This document shows positions 55,876-64,000 of a DNA stretch of 64,000 nt, in pieces; position 1 is the stretch's first letter, and each line of letters starts with the position of its first letter. Origin of the DNA: Gemmatimonadota bacterium (GTDB lineage: Bacteria > Gemmatimonadota > Gemmatimonadetes > Longimicrobiales > Gaopeijiaceae). The DNA lies in the NCBI GenBank assembly GCA_022571515.1, contig JACZXQ010000020.1:1-64000 (forward strand), in the 5' to 3' direction. The notes under the pieces are model-generated. The model saw only the letters and a list, made by a program, of their open reading frames with translations. It did not search any database and was not told the origin of the DNA. The position numbers and the translations under genes are program-made.

Positions 55876-56886
55876 ATGGACTCCATGAACACAAATAGAT
55901 GGCTGAGGGCCACGAAGCGGACCCTCCAGCCCGAAGAACTACGAGGCGGGGACCGGTTGCTGCGGGGTCTGGCGCTCACCTGCTCGGTCGTGTTTTTGAT
56001 CCTGGGCCTTACCCTGGGAACGGCTGATGCGTCCACGAACGACGGTGGTGAAGCCACGGTCGAAGCTCAGGTCGAGTCGACCACCTCGTTGCGTCTGCCG
56101 TTGCCCACGGAAGTCAACGAGCGAGTCGAGTACTGGATGGAGCGGTTCTCGACCGACGAGCGGGTCGCTTTCGAGGGATTGTTGGCGCGCGAAGGGCTCT
56201 ACGCGGAAATGATCCGCACCAAGCTCGCCGAGCGAGGGATGCCGGAAGAGCTCATCTACCTGGCGATGATCGAATCAGGGTTCACGGTCGACGCACGCTC
56301 GCATGTTGCGGCGACGGGGATGTGGCAGTTCATGAGGGGCACGGCCAGGGCGTACGGACTTCGCGTGGACGCCTATGTGGACGAGCGGCGAGATCCGATT
56401 CGGGCCACAGACGCGGCGCTCGCCTATTTGGCCCGGCTCTATGAGCGCTATGGGTCATGGTACCTCGCCGCGGCGGCCTACAACGCCGGCCCGAGCCGCG
56501 TCTCGCGTGCGCTCAGGCGGCACGCGTCGGCAAGCGAAGGGGACGAGGCTCTATACTGGGAGATCATCGACCATCTGCCGCGGGAGACCGCCAATTACGT
56601 GCCGCGCTTGCTTGCCGCTACTCGGCTGGCTCAGTCCTCGGCGGCACATGGCTTCGAGTTCGAGCTGGCCAGCCCGTACGCGTTCGACGTGGTCTGGGTT
56701 CCGGGCGGTACGGCACTCGCCACGGTGGCTGAGGGTCTGCACATCGATGTGGCTGACGTGCGGGGGCTCAATCCGCATCTGATCAGGGGCGTGACACCGC
56801 CGGGCGGCGCATTCGCGCTGCGCGTGCCGGTGGGCAGTGCGAGCGCCGTGGTGGCGGTGCTCGGTCCGGCTCGCAGGGCGGACTGA
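55876..56886 (+). CDS. Lytic transglycosylase, SLT domain
   Basis: Peptidoglycan lytic transglycosylase of 336 residues, MltD-like. A membrane or signal segment is at about 30-50. The SLT domain covers about 105-245, with catalytic Glu133 in YLAMIESGFTVDA, then GMWQFMRGTARAYGL and YNAGPSRVSRAL. The C-terminal about 60 residues (GTALATVAEGLHIDVADVRGLNP) look like a degenerate LysM. AAGGAG precedes the ATG by about 7 bases. It stands alone between the rpmA terminator and a convergent operon. Confidence 0.9.
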   Translation: MDSMNTNRWLRATKRTLQPEELRGGDRLLRGLALTCSVVFLILGLTLGTADASTNDGGEATVEAQVESTTSLRLPLPTEVNERVEYWMERFSTDERVAFEGLLAREGLYAEMIRTKLAERGMPEELIYLAMIESGFTVDARSHVAATGMWQFMRGTARAYGLRVDAYVDERRDPIRATDAALAYLARLYERYGSWYLAAAAYNAGPSRVSRALRRHASASEGDEALYWEIIDHLPRETANYVPRLLAATRLAQSSAAHGFEFELASPYAFDVVWVPGGTALATVAEGLHIDVADVRGLNPHLIRGVTPPGGAFALRVPVGSASAVVAVLGPARRAD

Positions 56887-56898
56887 GACTAAAACTTT

Positions 56899-57258
56899 TT
56901 AGGGCGATTCGTCCACGGTCGGGGGTTGGGGCGGAGGTCCCCATTCGGTCGTGCCCATTTGAGCAGAGCGGGCTGACGCGATGATGCGCCAGACCACGTC
57001 GCGCACGAGTTCTTCGTCGACTCCCAATTCGCGCGCGCGCTCCGCAGCCTGTCTCACCACGGTGGCTTCCCTCGCGGGATCCATGACGGGCAGTCCGAGC
57101 GCCTCCTTGATGCGACCCGCCTCGAGCACGAGGTCTCGGCGCTCGCCGATCAGGCGGATCAACTCGTTGTCGAGTTCCACGATGCGCTCTCGAACCTCGG
57201 TCAGGCGCTCCTGGTCAGCCGACCCTCGGGGTCCGGCGGGATTCTTGGACTCAGACAT
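56899..57258 (-). CDS. Chorismate mutase, AroQ type
   Basis: Rearranges chorismate to prephenate. 119 residues of all-helical AroQ type: LTEVRERIVELDNELIRLIGERRDLVLEAGRIKEALG, with the conserved Arg, Asp and Lys positions (residues about 23, 30 and 51), and a C-terminal Pro-rich tail. The protein is a stand-alone domain without prephenate dehydratase or signal peptide. It overlaps the symporter gene by 8 bases and ends the catabolic-looking minus-strand operon, an odd place for an aromatic biosynthesis enzyme. Confidence 0.85.
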   Translation of the reverse strand: MSESKNPAGPRGSADQERLTEVRERIVELDNELIRLIGERRDLVLEAGRIKEALGLPVMDPAREATVVRQAAERARELGVDEELVRDVVWRIIASARSAQMGTTEWGPPPQPPTVDESP

Positions 57259-58750
57259 GGCGCACCTCCGCTCCGGTCAGGGGTTCTGTGCCGCTCTCGA
57301 CGAAGTGGGCCACGTGCTCGGTGTCCTGCGCGGGCGTCGCCAGGCTGACGCCGATCAACACGGGAATGTGCACCATCAAGCCGAGGATCCCTTCGTGTAG
57401 GTCCAGCGGGCGCAACTCTCCAAAGACGTAGAAGAACACAGCCGTACCCGCGCCCGCCAACAAGCCCGCGACCGCTCCGGCGGTAGTCGCCCTGCGCCAA
57501 TAGAGGGCCGCCAACACCGGAGGCGCGAGCTGGCAGATGATCCCGTAGGAGCCGAGCAGCAACTGGACCAGGGAACTCTCGGCGTCCAGCGCCTGCCAGT
57601 AGGCTACCAGCCCCACCACCACAATCAAGACCCGCATCATGGTCCGCTGCTGCTCATCGCTCAGGTCCATGAAGGGCCGCACACCGTCCTCGACCACCAC
57701 CGACGCGGCTCCGTGGAGGAGCGCGTCTCCGGTCGACATGGACGCCGACAGAGCACCGGCGCAGAAGAGGCCCACGACCAGCGCCGGCAGTCCCGTCTGT
57801 AGCACCAGGAACGGAAGGATGAAGTCCGAGTTGGGAGGTGTCTCGGGGAAGAGCACGCCCGCGAACCCGATCAGGAACACCGGTATCAGGAAGAGCTGGA
57901 AGGTCGGGAAGAGGATTACGGTCCGGCGGATGATATCGTCGGTGCGAGCGGTGAACGCCTTCATGAACAGGTGCGGCCACATCTGGAGTCCGATGGCGCT
58001 CACGAGGATCGCCGTGCTGTATCCGCCCCACGTCCATGGATCGCCCGACTTCGTCAGTCCCGGCAGGGTGAGAAGCTCCGGGCGGGCTGCGGCGATCTGC
58101 TCGAACATGGGTCCGATTCCGCCATACAGCCGGTACGGGAGGTAGATGCCCAGGGTCCAGGCTACGGCCAGCATGAAGATCCCTTGGAACGTGTTGGTCC
58201 AGCCCACCGCCACCACGCCGCTTCTCAAGACGTAGATGATCACGATGCCGTAGGAGACGGCCGCACCCACCGCCAAAGGCACGTGACCCTCCGTAACCGC
58301 CTCGATCACTATGCCGGCGCCACGCATCTGAAGAGTGATGTACGGCACGAACGCCACCAGCGTGAGCGTCGCGATCAACACCGAGAGAAAACGGGAAGGG
58401 AAGCGACCCACGAGCAGTTGAGCCTGTGTCACATACCCCATGCGTCGGCCCACCTGGGCGACCCTCGGGCCGATCCAGTACCAGGGAGCCATGCCCAGCG
58501 CACCGTAGCTCAGGATATAGAAGGCGGCGGCACCCCTGGAATACGCCCACCCGGGTCCGCCCAGAAAGGCGAACGCGGAGAAGACGCTCGCGCCGGTCAC
58601 GAAGTACATGACGAGCAGCCCGAACTCGCGGTCGCCGGCCACGAAGCCGGCCACGCTCTTGGAGCTTCGACGGCCGGCCGCGAGGCCGATCCCCAGAGTG
58701 ACGGCCAGGTACACCACGATGACCGCGAGGATGACGTGCCATCGCTCCAT
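57251..58750 (-). CDS. SSS-family sodium:solute symporter
   Basis: 499 residues with about 13 membrane segments. Typical features are the start WHVILAVIVVYLAVTLGIG, AGRRSSKSVAGFVAGDREFG and ASVFSAFAFLGGPGWAYSRG, the sodium-site region. Members take up pantothenate, proline, acetate, phenylacetate and other organic acids. The small DUF3311 membrane gene directly upstream is a usual partner. In this operon of acyl-CoA enzymes, a carboxylic acid is the likely substrate. Confidence 0.88.
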   Translation of the reverse strand: MERWHVILAVIVVYLAVTLGIGLAAGRRSSKSVAGFVAGDREFGLLVMYFVTGASVFSAFAFLGGPGWAYSRGAAAFYILSYGALGMAPWYWIGPRVAQVGRRMGYVTQAQLLVGRFPSRFLSVLIATLTLVAFVPYITLQMRGAGIVIEAVTEGHVPLAVGAAVSYGIVIIYVLRSGVVAVGWTNTFQGIFMLAVAWTLGIYLPYRLYGGIGPMFEQIAAARPELLTLPGLTKSGDPWTWGGYSTAILVSAIGLQMWPHLFMKAFTARTDDIIRRTVILFPTFQLFLIPVFLIGFAGVLFPETPPNSDFILPFLVLQTGLPALVVGLFCAGALSASMSTGDALLHGAASVVVEDGVRPFMDLSDEQQRTMMRVLIVVVGLVAYWQALDAESSLVQLLLGSYGIICQLAPPVLAALYWRRATTAGAVAGLLAGAGTAVFFYVFGELRPLDLHEGILGLMVHIPVLIGVSLATPAQDTEHVAHFVESGTEPLTGAEVRHV

Positions 58751-58787
58751 CAGCGGGGGGTCTCGGCGGCGATGGCTCCGACCATGC

Positions 58788-59000
58788 TCACTTCTTGCGC
58801 TCCCGGGACTCCACCCGGTCGACCAGGTAGAGCACGATTCCGGTGAGCACCAGAAGGCCCGCGTGCCAGGCCATGACGAACGGCATGCCGAGAATGCGCG
58901 GCTCGACCCTGTTGAATGGCAGGATGCCCGGCCAGGTGACCACGAAGACGAAGAAGAGGAGAAATGCGGCGACCGCCCAGCGGGTCCAGCGGAGGCTCAC
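58788..59000 (-). CDS. DUF3311-like small membrane protein
   Basis: 70 residues with two membrane segments (about 8-25 and 42-60) and IEPRILGMPF-like sequence (VEPRILGMPFVMAWH) matching DUF3311, which is often next to SSS transporters. The GTG start at 59000 overlaps the 3-hydroxyacyl-CoA dehydrogenase stop as GTGA and has GAGGA upstream; a TTG at 59015 is less likely. A role as accessory subunit of the symporter is inferred from pairing only. Confidence 0.78.
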   Translation of the reverse strand: MSLRWTRWAVAAFLLFFVFVVTWPGILPFNRVEPRILGMPFVMAWHAGLLVLTGIVLYLVDRVESRERKK

Positions 59001-59866
59001 TCGTCCTCGTCCCAACGGTAGAAGCCCTCTCCACTCTTCTGCCCCAGCTTACCCTCGGCGACCATTTTCTTGAGCAGCTTGGGCGGCCGAAACGCGTCGG
59101 ATCCAAGCGTTCTGTGCAGATACATGGCGATGCGCAGGCGCACATCCAGGCCCACGAGGTCGGTCAGCCGAAGGGGGCCCATGGGGTGGCGGTACCCCAA
59201 TTCCATGGCCTTGTCGATGTCCTCGGGGCTGGCGACCCCGTCTTCCACCATTCGGATCGCCTCCATCCCCAGCACGATGCCCAGCCTCGACGAAGCGAAT
59301 CCCGGTGAGTCTTTGACGAGGATCGGTACCTTGCCGAACTCTTCGGAGATGCGCATGGCTCGCTCGCGAGTCTCCTCCGAGGTCTCCTCACCCCACACGA
59401 CCTCCACCAGCTTCATGATGTGCACGGGGTTGAAGAAGTGGAGGCCCACGAAGCGCTCGGGTCGTTTGAGCACGGAGGCCATCTCCGTGATGCTCAGGGA
59501 CGATGTGTTGGAGGCGATGATGGTCTCGGGTGCGATCGCCTGCTCCATCTGCCTGAACAGGCTCTGCTTGACGTCCATCATCTCGGGCACCGCCTCGATG
59601 ACGATCTCGGCCTCGTGGACCGCACGGTCCAGGTCGGAGCTCAGGTGCAGGAGCGCCAACGTGTCGGCGCACTCCTGCTCGGTGGCTTTTCCGAGCTCGA
59701 CCGCTTTTTCGAGGTTTTCGCGGATGCGCAGCAGGCCCTGCTCGACGGCTGACATATTGACGTCGTACAGCGTGGTCCGAAAGCCGGCCGTAGCGGCGAT
59801 CTGGGCGATTCCGTGGCCCATGGTGCCGGCTCCCAGCACGGCCAGGCAGCGGGCGTCGTCGCTCAT
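58997..59866 (-). CDS. 3-hydroxyacyl-CoA dehydrogenase (HBDH/PaaH-like)
   Basis: 289 residues, single-function enzyme oxidising a 3-hydroxyacyl-CoA with NAD. NAD-binding motif is [14 protein letters not shown] (9-22). Active-site residues are in [15 protein letters not shown] and [18 protein letters not shown] (catalytic His); the C-domain has [16 protein letters not shown]. The frame runs open for 255 codons further upstream through the thiolase gene, but the true ATG at 59866 overlaps the thiolase stop (ATGA). Confidence 0.94.
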   Translation of the reverse strand: MSDDARCLAVLGAGTMGHGIAQIAATAGFRTTLYDVNMSAVEQGLLRIRENLEKAVELGKATEQECADTLALLHLSSDLDRAVHEAEIVIEAVPEMMDVKQSLFRQMEQAIAPETIIASNTSSLSITEMASVLKRPERFVGLHFFNPVHIMKLVEVVWGEETSEETRERAMRISEEFGKVPILVKDSPGFASSRLGIVLGMEAIRMVEDGVASPEDIDKAMELGYRHPMGPLRLTDLVGLDVRLRIAMYLHRTLGSDAFRPPKLLKKMVAEGKLGQKSGEGFYRWDEDE

Positions 59867-61068
59867 GCCCGTTCCCCTCGCGTGATTACGGTCCCGATGC
59901 CCTGACCCACCCCGATGCACATCGTCGCGAGGCCGATCTCCACATCGCGGCGCTCCATCTCGTGAACGAGTGTCGTGAGAATGCGCGCGCCCGAACACCC
60001 CACGGGGTGCCCCAGGGCGATGGCCCCACCGTTCACGTTCACACGCTCGCCGTCCAGGCCTAGTTCTCGAATGCATGGGATGGCCTGGGCGGCGAAGGCC
60101 TCGTTGAGCTCTACCAGGTCCAGGTCCGCCGGCTCCAGGCCCGCACGTTCGAGTGCCTTCCGAGAGGCCGGGACCGGGCCGATCCCCATGCGGTGGGGCT
60201 CGACACCGGAGACGGCGCTGGACACGACGGTTGCCATCGCCCGGAGTCCCAAAGCTTCCGCCTTCACGGCCTCGACCACCAGCAACGCCGCAGCGCCGTC
60301 GTTGATCCCTGAAGCATTGCCGGCCGTGACCGTCCCGCCGGCCTTGAACACCGGCCGAAGCCCGGAGAGGCTCTCCAACGTCGTCTCCGGCCGAGGGTGC
60401 TCGTCGGTATCCACGACGACGGTCTGGCCGTGGCGAGCCGGCACGCTCACCGGTGCGATCTCGGCTGCGAAGCGGTCGCCCTCCATGGCCGCCGCGGCGC
60501 GGCGCTGGCTCTCGAGCGCGAAGGCGTCCTGCTCCCCGCGGGTCACGCCGAACTCCTCGGCAACGACTTCCGCGGTCTCGCCCAGGCCGATCGTCCACTG
60601 CTCGTCGAGCGCGGGATTGGTGAACCGCCAACCGAGCACGGTATCGGCCATGGAGGGATGGCCGCGAGCGAAGGCCCGGTCCGGCTTGAGCATCACGAAT
60701 GGCGCCCGGCTCATACTCTCGACTCCGCCGGCGATGAACACGTCACCTTCGCCGGCCGCGATCGCATGGAACGCCGCGTTCACCGACTGGAGCCCGGATC
60801 CACACAGCCGGTTGATGGTCTGCCCGGGCACGCTCACCGGTAGGCCGGCCCGCAACAGCGCCATGCGTGCGACGTTGCGGTTGTCTTCGCCGGCCTGGTT
60901 GGTGCAGCCGAACAAGACGTCGTCGACGAGCGCGGGGTCGATGCCCGTGCGTTCGACCAGCGCTCTGATGACATGCGCCGCGAGATCATCGGGGCGCACG
61001 GAGGAAAGGGCTCCGCCGTGCCGCCCGATGGGCGTTCTGACGGCGTCTACGATCACGGCGCGCCTCAT
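59863..61068 (-). CDS. Acetyl-CoA C-acyltransferase, PcaF/PaaJ type
   Basis: Thiolase of 401 residues. Nucleophile Cys89 is in [11 protein letters not shown]; the His is in [14 protein letters not shown] and the second Cys in [32 protein letters not shown] and [13 protein letters not shown] are close to 3-oxoadipyl-CoA thiolases (PcaF, PaaJ), which argues for breakdown of aromatic-derived dicarboxylic acyl-CoAs. A general fatty-acid thiolase remains possible. ATG at 61068 (ATGA with the dehydrogenase stop) is preferred over the start at 61086. Confidence 0.92.
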   Translation of the reverse strand: MRRAVIVDAVRTPIGRHGGALSSVRPDDLAAHVIRALVERTGIDPALVDDVLFGCTNQAGEDNRNVARMALLRAGLPVSVPGQTINRLCGSGLQSVNAAFHAIAAGEGDVFIAGGVESMSRAPFVMLKPDRAFARGHPSMADTVLGWRFTNPALDEQWTIGLGETAEVVAEEFGVTRGEQDAFALESQRRAAAAMEGDRFAAEIAPVSVPARHGQTVVVDTDEHPRPETTLESLSGLRPVFKAGGTVTAGNASGINDGAAALLVVEAVKAEALGLRAMATVVSSAVSGVEPHRMGIGPVPASRKALERAGLEPADLDLVELNEAFAAQAIPCIRELGLDGERVNVNGGAIALGHPVGCSGARILTTLVHEMERRDVEIGLATMCIGVGQGIGTVITRGERA

Positions 61069-62531
61069 GCGTCGATCGCCACCCAAACGCTCTTTACCTG
61101 CGTGTATTTCTCCAGGGCGGACCGGTAGCCGAGGTCACGCCCGAAGCCGCTCTGCTTGTATCCGCCGAATGGGGATGCCGAGTCGTACTGGTTGTACGTG
61201 TTGATCCAGACCGTTCCGGCCTGGAGCTCCGAGGCCAGGCGATGCGCCTTGCCGATGTCTCGAGTCCAGATGCCCGCCGCGAGCCCGTACACAGTGTCAT
61301 TCGCCTTGGCGACGGCGTCGTCCAGGTCTTCGAACGGCATGACCGCCGCAACCGGACCGAAGATCTCTTCCCGTGCGATCGTCATGCCAGGCTCGACGTC
61401 CGCGAAGACCGTGGCCGTCACGAAGTTGCCCTTGCCGTCCACGTTGGTGCGCTCGCCTCCGGTGACCAGCCGCGCGCCCTCCGAGCGTCCCGCTTCGATG
61501 TACCCGAGTACGCGCTCCAGTTGAGCCTCGCTCACGATCGCGCCCAGGCGCGTCTTCGGGCCCATGGGGTCTCCCACGGTCATGCGTTCGGCTCGTGCCT
61601 GGAAGGCCTCCAGGAACTCGTCGTAGATGGAGCGCTCGACCAGGACGCGCGAGCCTGCGGCGCACACCTCGCCCTTCCCGTAGAAGATGCCCGTAATGGC
61701 GCCTCTCACGGCCGCCTCCACGTCGGCGTCGGCGAACACGATGTTCGGTGATTTGCCACCCAACTCGAGCGAGACCTTCTTCAGCGTGTCGGCCGCCTCC
61801 CGCATGATGACCTTGCCCACCTCGGTCGAGCCGGTGAACGCGATCACGTCCACGCCCGGATGCCGTACGAGCGCGGCGCCCGCGGTCTCGCCGAATCCCG
61901 GCAGCACGTTGAGGGCTCCCGGGGGCAGACCCGCCTCGGCTCCCAGTTCGCCCAAGCGCAGGACCGAAAGTGGCGTCTGCTCGGCGGGCTTCAGGATCAC
62001 CGCGTTTCCGCAGGCCAGGGCGGGGGCCACCTTCCACGCCGCCAGCGACAGCGGGAAGTTCCAGGGTACGATGCAGCCGACGACGCCGACCGGCTCTCTG
62101 AGCGTGTAGTTGAGAAAGGGCCCGCTCACGGGAATCGTGTCACCCTGGATCTTGTCCGCCAGGCCCGCGTAGTACCGGAAATTTTCAACCACGCTCGGCA
62201 GGTCGACCTGGCGCGACTCGAAGATCGGCTTCCCGTTGTCACGCGTTTCGATCTCGGCCAGCTCATCGGCGTTGGCCTCGATCAGGTCCGCCAGCTTCCA
62301 GAGAATCTCGGCTCTCCGGTGTGGGTTGATCCGGCCCCACTCCTTGGAAGCGAGTGCCGACCGGGCGGCGTCCACCGCCCGGTCCACATCGGCCTCGTCA
62401 GCGGCCGCAACGTCCGCCAGCACCTCGCCCGTAGCAGGGTTCGGATCGGCGAACGTCTCTCCGGACGCGGCGTCGTGCCACTCGTTGCCGATCCAAAGCT
62501 TGTTGCGAAACGCTTCGCTCATCTCGGGCAC
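61065..62531 (-). CDS. NAD(P)-dependent aldehyde dehydrogenase
   Basis: 488 residues, betaine-aldehyde/phenylacetaldehyde dehydrogenase-like. Glu256 ([10 protein letters not shown]) and nucleophile Cys290 ([12 protein letters not shown]) are present, and [21 protein letters not shown] is the cofactor region. It is a stand-alone ALDH, not the fused PaaZ. GTG at 62531 overlaps the hydratase stop (TAGTG); ATG at 62522 is an alternative start. In this operon it may oxidise the aldehyde that feeds the acyl-CoA pathway. Confidence 0.92.
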   Translation of the reverse strand: MPEMSEAFRNKLWIGNEWHDAASGETFADPNPATGEVLADVAAADEADVDRAVDAARSALASKEWGRINPHRRAEILWKLADLIEANADELAEIETRDNGKPIFESRQVDLPSVVENFRYYAGLADKIQGDTIPVSGPFLNYTLREPVGVVGCIVPWNFPLSLAAWKVAPALACGNAVILKPAEQTPLSVLRLGELGAEAGLPPGALNVLPGFGETAGAALVRHPGVDVIAFTGSTEVGKVIMREAADTLKKVSLELGGKSPNIVFADADVEAAVRGAITGIFYGKGEVCAAGSRVLVERSIYDEFLEAFQARAERMTVGDPMGPKTRLGAIVSEAQLERVLGYIEAGRSEGARLVTGGERTNVDGKGNFVTATVFADVEPGMTIAREEIFGPVAAVMPFEDLDDAVAKANDTVYGLAAGIWTRDIGKAHRLASELQAGTVWINTYNQYDSASPFGGYKQSGFGRDLGYRSALEKYTQVKSVWVAIDA

Positions 62532-63331
62532 TACTTGCCCGTGAACTCGGGCTGGCGCTTCTCCAAATAGGCGTCGAGGCCCTCGCGCGCGTCCTGGCTT
62601 TGGAAGAGCTGTTGTTGGAGTTCACGCTCGAGCGTCAGGGACGACTCGAACGGGAGTTCCGCTCCGCTCTGCACCGAACGCTTGATCAGTCCGACAGCCT
62701 TGGAGGCCTTGTTCGGCGTGGTGAACTGCCGGGCGTACTCCATGGCCTGGCTCATGAAGTCCTCGTGACTCTCGGCCTCGAGGACCTTGTTCACTATGCC
62801 TAGTTCCTCGGCCCTGTCGAACCCGAACGTCTCACCCGTCGCCATGAGCTCGATGGCGCGGGACTTCCCGACCAGCCGCGCCATGCGCTGCGTGCCGCCG
62901 GTGCCCGGCAGTACTCCCAGATTGACTTCGGGCAGCCCGACCTTGCTTCTGCCCGCGCGCGCGATGCGCAGGTCGCAGGCCATGGCGATCTCGAGGCCGC
63001 CGCCCACGGTGTGCCCGTTGAGCACGGCGATCGTCAGCTTGGGCGTATGCTCGAGACGGTTCAGCGTCTCGTTGGCGTGAAGGCAGAAGCAGTACTTGAA
63101 CCCAGAGGTGACCTCCGAGAGCATCTGGATGTTGGCCCCGGCGCTGAAGAATTTCTCGCCTTGCCCCGTGAGAACGATCACCTGCGCGCTCTCATCCATG
63201 CGTGCGGTGAGAATGGCGCTGTCCAGCTGCCCCATCATATCGTAGGTGTAGGTGTTGGCGGGCGGGTCATCGAGGGTGATCACACCGACTCCGTCCTGTA
63301 CTTCGTAGCGGACCAGCGTCTTCTCCGACAT
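62531..63331 (-). CDS. Enoyl-CoA hydratase
   Basis: 266-residue crotonase-fold enzyme. Both catalytic glutamates are present: GHTVGGGLEIAMACD and GLPEVNLGVLPGTGGTQR. FFSAGANIQML is the N-terminal oxyanion segment. It lies 9 bases after the TetR gene stop, and its TAG stop shares bases with the ALDH start. Together with the dehydrogenase and thiolase it would make a full beta-oxidation cycle (PaaF/PaaG-like). Confidence 0.93.
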   Translation of the reverse strand: MSEKTLVRYEVQDGVGVITLDDPPANTYTYDMMGQLDSAILTARMDESAQVIVLTGQGEKFFSAGANIQMLSEVTSGFKYCFCLHANETLNRLEHTPKLTIAVLNGHTVGGGLEIAMACDLRIARAGRSKVGLPEVNLGVLPGTGGTQRMARLVGKSRAIELMATGETFGFDRAEELGIVNKVLEAESHEDFMSQAMEYARQFTTPNKASKAVGLIKRSVQSGAELPFESSLTLERELQQQLFQSQDAREGLDAYLEKRQPEFTGK

Positions 63332-63340
63332 GTGTCTTCC

Positions 63341-63958
63341 TTACCTGAGGTTCGTATATCTCGACCCGCCGTCCTGGACTCCCGGTGCAAACCCACGGAG
63401 GAACAGGTGCGTCATCTCGGTAGCCAGCACATTCACGGGGCCGTCCCGGTCCGGGCGGTACCAAGTGTAGATCCAGTTCATCATCCCGAACAGCGAGAAC
63501 GTAGCCCTCCGAAGATCGACGCTGCGGGCCTGCGGTGCCAGGGCACCGAGAAGATCGCTCACGGTGGCCGAATATTCCCGTTTCTGGTCCGTGATCTCTT
63601 TGGCGTAGTCCCCGGACAGCGCATCCGCCTCGTGCGAGAGCACCTTCATCTCGCTCATATTGCTGGCGAAGAAGCGTAGATGGTTGCCGATCAGCAGGCC
63701 GAGGCGCCGCTCGGGGTCCGTCACGTCGCAAAGCTCGGAGTCGAGGCTCTCGAGGATCGTCTCGAAGCATTGACGCTGGATCAGGTAGAGCAGCTCGTCC
63801 TTGCTCCGCACATAATAGTACAGGCCCGAGAGGCTCACGCCGGTGGCCGCGGAGATGTCTCGGATGGTGGCCCGGTGATACCCTTTCTCGGCAAACACGG
63901 CGGCGGCCGCCCTCAGGATGCGGGTGAGTTTGGCGTCGTAACGGCTTTGCTCCTCCAA
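63341..63958 (-). CDS. TetR-family transcriptional regulator
   Basis: 205 residues. N-terminal helix-turn-helix at about 10-57: AVFAEKGYHRATIRDISAATGVSLSGLYYYVRSKDELLYLI. The C-terminal ligand domain is unremarkable. TTG start at 63958 with AGGAG 5 bases upstream. As first gene of the catabolic run it probably represses the operon and responds to an acyl-CoA, like FadR- or PaaR-type TetR regulators. The promoter would lie beyond the window end; the last 42 bases show no clear operator. Confidence 0.92.
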   Translation of the reverse strand: MEEQSRYDAKLTRILRAAAAVFAEKGYHRATIRDISAATGVSLSGLYYYVRSKDELLYLIQRQCFETILESLDSELCDVTDPERRLGLLIGNHLRFFASNMSEMKVLSHEADALSGDYAKEITDQKREYSATVSDLLGALAPQARSVDLRRATFSLFGMMNWIYTWYRPDRDGPVNVLATEMTHLFLRGFAPGVQDGGSRYTNLR

Positions 63959-64000
63959 GGGGACTCCTCAGAAGCGTGAAACCCAGGGCCCACAACCTAA

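Noticed and set aside
56889-56902. CTAAAACTTTTTAG as a bidirectional terminator between the transglycosylase and chorismate mutase genes
   Set aside because: Only a 6-base AT stem with a 2-base loop, overlapping the chorismate mutase stop; too weak to call.
59867-60631. 255-codon in-frame extension upstream of the 3-hydroxyacyl-CoA dehydrogenase
   Set aside because: It lies in the thiolase gene in another frame, is Arg- and Gly-rich low-complexity translation, and the true ATG at 59866 overlaps the thiolase stop.

Overview
The window is GC-rich (roughly two thirds G+C by eye), densely packed bacterial chromosome. Genes are mostly joined by 1-17 base overlaps (ATGA, GTGA, TAGTG junctions), and codons ending in G or C dominate, so long antisense ORFs are common and almost all are shadows. 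The gene set (purine operon with the human-type PurB, DUF5916 outer-membrane proteins, HEAT-repeat and HD-GYP proteins, Gram-negative lipoprotein and secretion signals, a stand-alone B12 subunit of methylmalonyl-CoA mutase) best fits a free-living, aerobic heterotroph of the Gemmatimonadota or a neighbouring phylum. That placement is inference from gene content, not from a marker phylogeny. I see no tRNA, rRNA, CRISPR array, prophage or intact transposase.

Layout. 1-1570: 3' part of a large secreted Ig-like protein. 1597-14303 (minus): one 12-gene run transcribed truA > fsa > htrA-like > purB > purC > psd > pssA > purS > purQ > purL > purF > add, mixing purine synthesis, phosphatidylethanolamine synthesis, tRNA modification and envelope proteolysis. 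14450-22964: tryptophan genes trpD, then (after a convergent lexA) trpC-trpF-trpB, a HEAT-repeat protein, an HD-GYP protein and trpA. 22983-28677: rqcH-like, yqeK-like, a LytR_C protein, lepB, rlmN, a 345-bp MITE-like element with perfect 26-bp terminal inverted repeats, and a VanZ-like gene. 28703-37225: aspS, phoH, pgpH-like 7TM-HD phosphodiesterase, ybeY, mgtE, and an ABC1/UbiB kinase.

37292-47958: a secreted amidohydrolase, then acyl-CoA metabolism: meaB, the large and small subunits of a B12-dependent acyl-CoA mutase separated by two unrelated genes, a methylcrotonyl-CoA-carboxylase-type carboxyltransferase, an AtuA-type protein split into two ORFs, and a LiuC/AtuE-like hydratase. These suggest breakdown of branched-chain amino acids or acyclic terpenes to acetyl-CoA, propionyl-CoA and succinyl-CoA. 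48111-53341: DUF5916 protein (minus), recQ, acyl-CoA dehydrogenase. 53503-56886: RNase G/E, ribosomal proteins L21 and L27 with a clear intrinsic terminator, and a lytic transglycosylase.

56899-63958 (minus): a TetR regulator followed by enoyl-CoA hydratase, aldehyde dehydrogenase, PcaF/PaaJ-type thiolase, 3-hydroxyacyl-CoA dehydrogenase, DUF3311 protein, SSS-family symporter and chorismate mutase, looking like the lower half of an aromatic-acid (phenylacetate-like) or fatty-acid catabolic operon that continues past the window end.

The most interesting items are the HEAT/HD-GYP pair inside the trp operon, whose two proteins appear to share an N-terminal domain; an alphaproteobacterial-style direct-repeat LexA operator (GAAC-N7-GAAC) in front of lexA; and the MITE-like element next to rlmN. 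I found no clearly new defence or mobile system.
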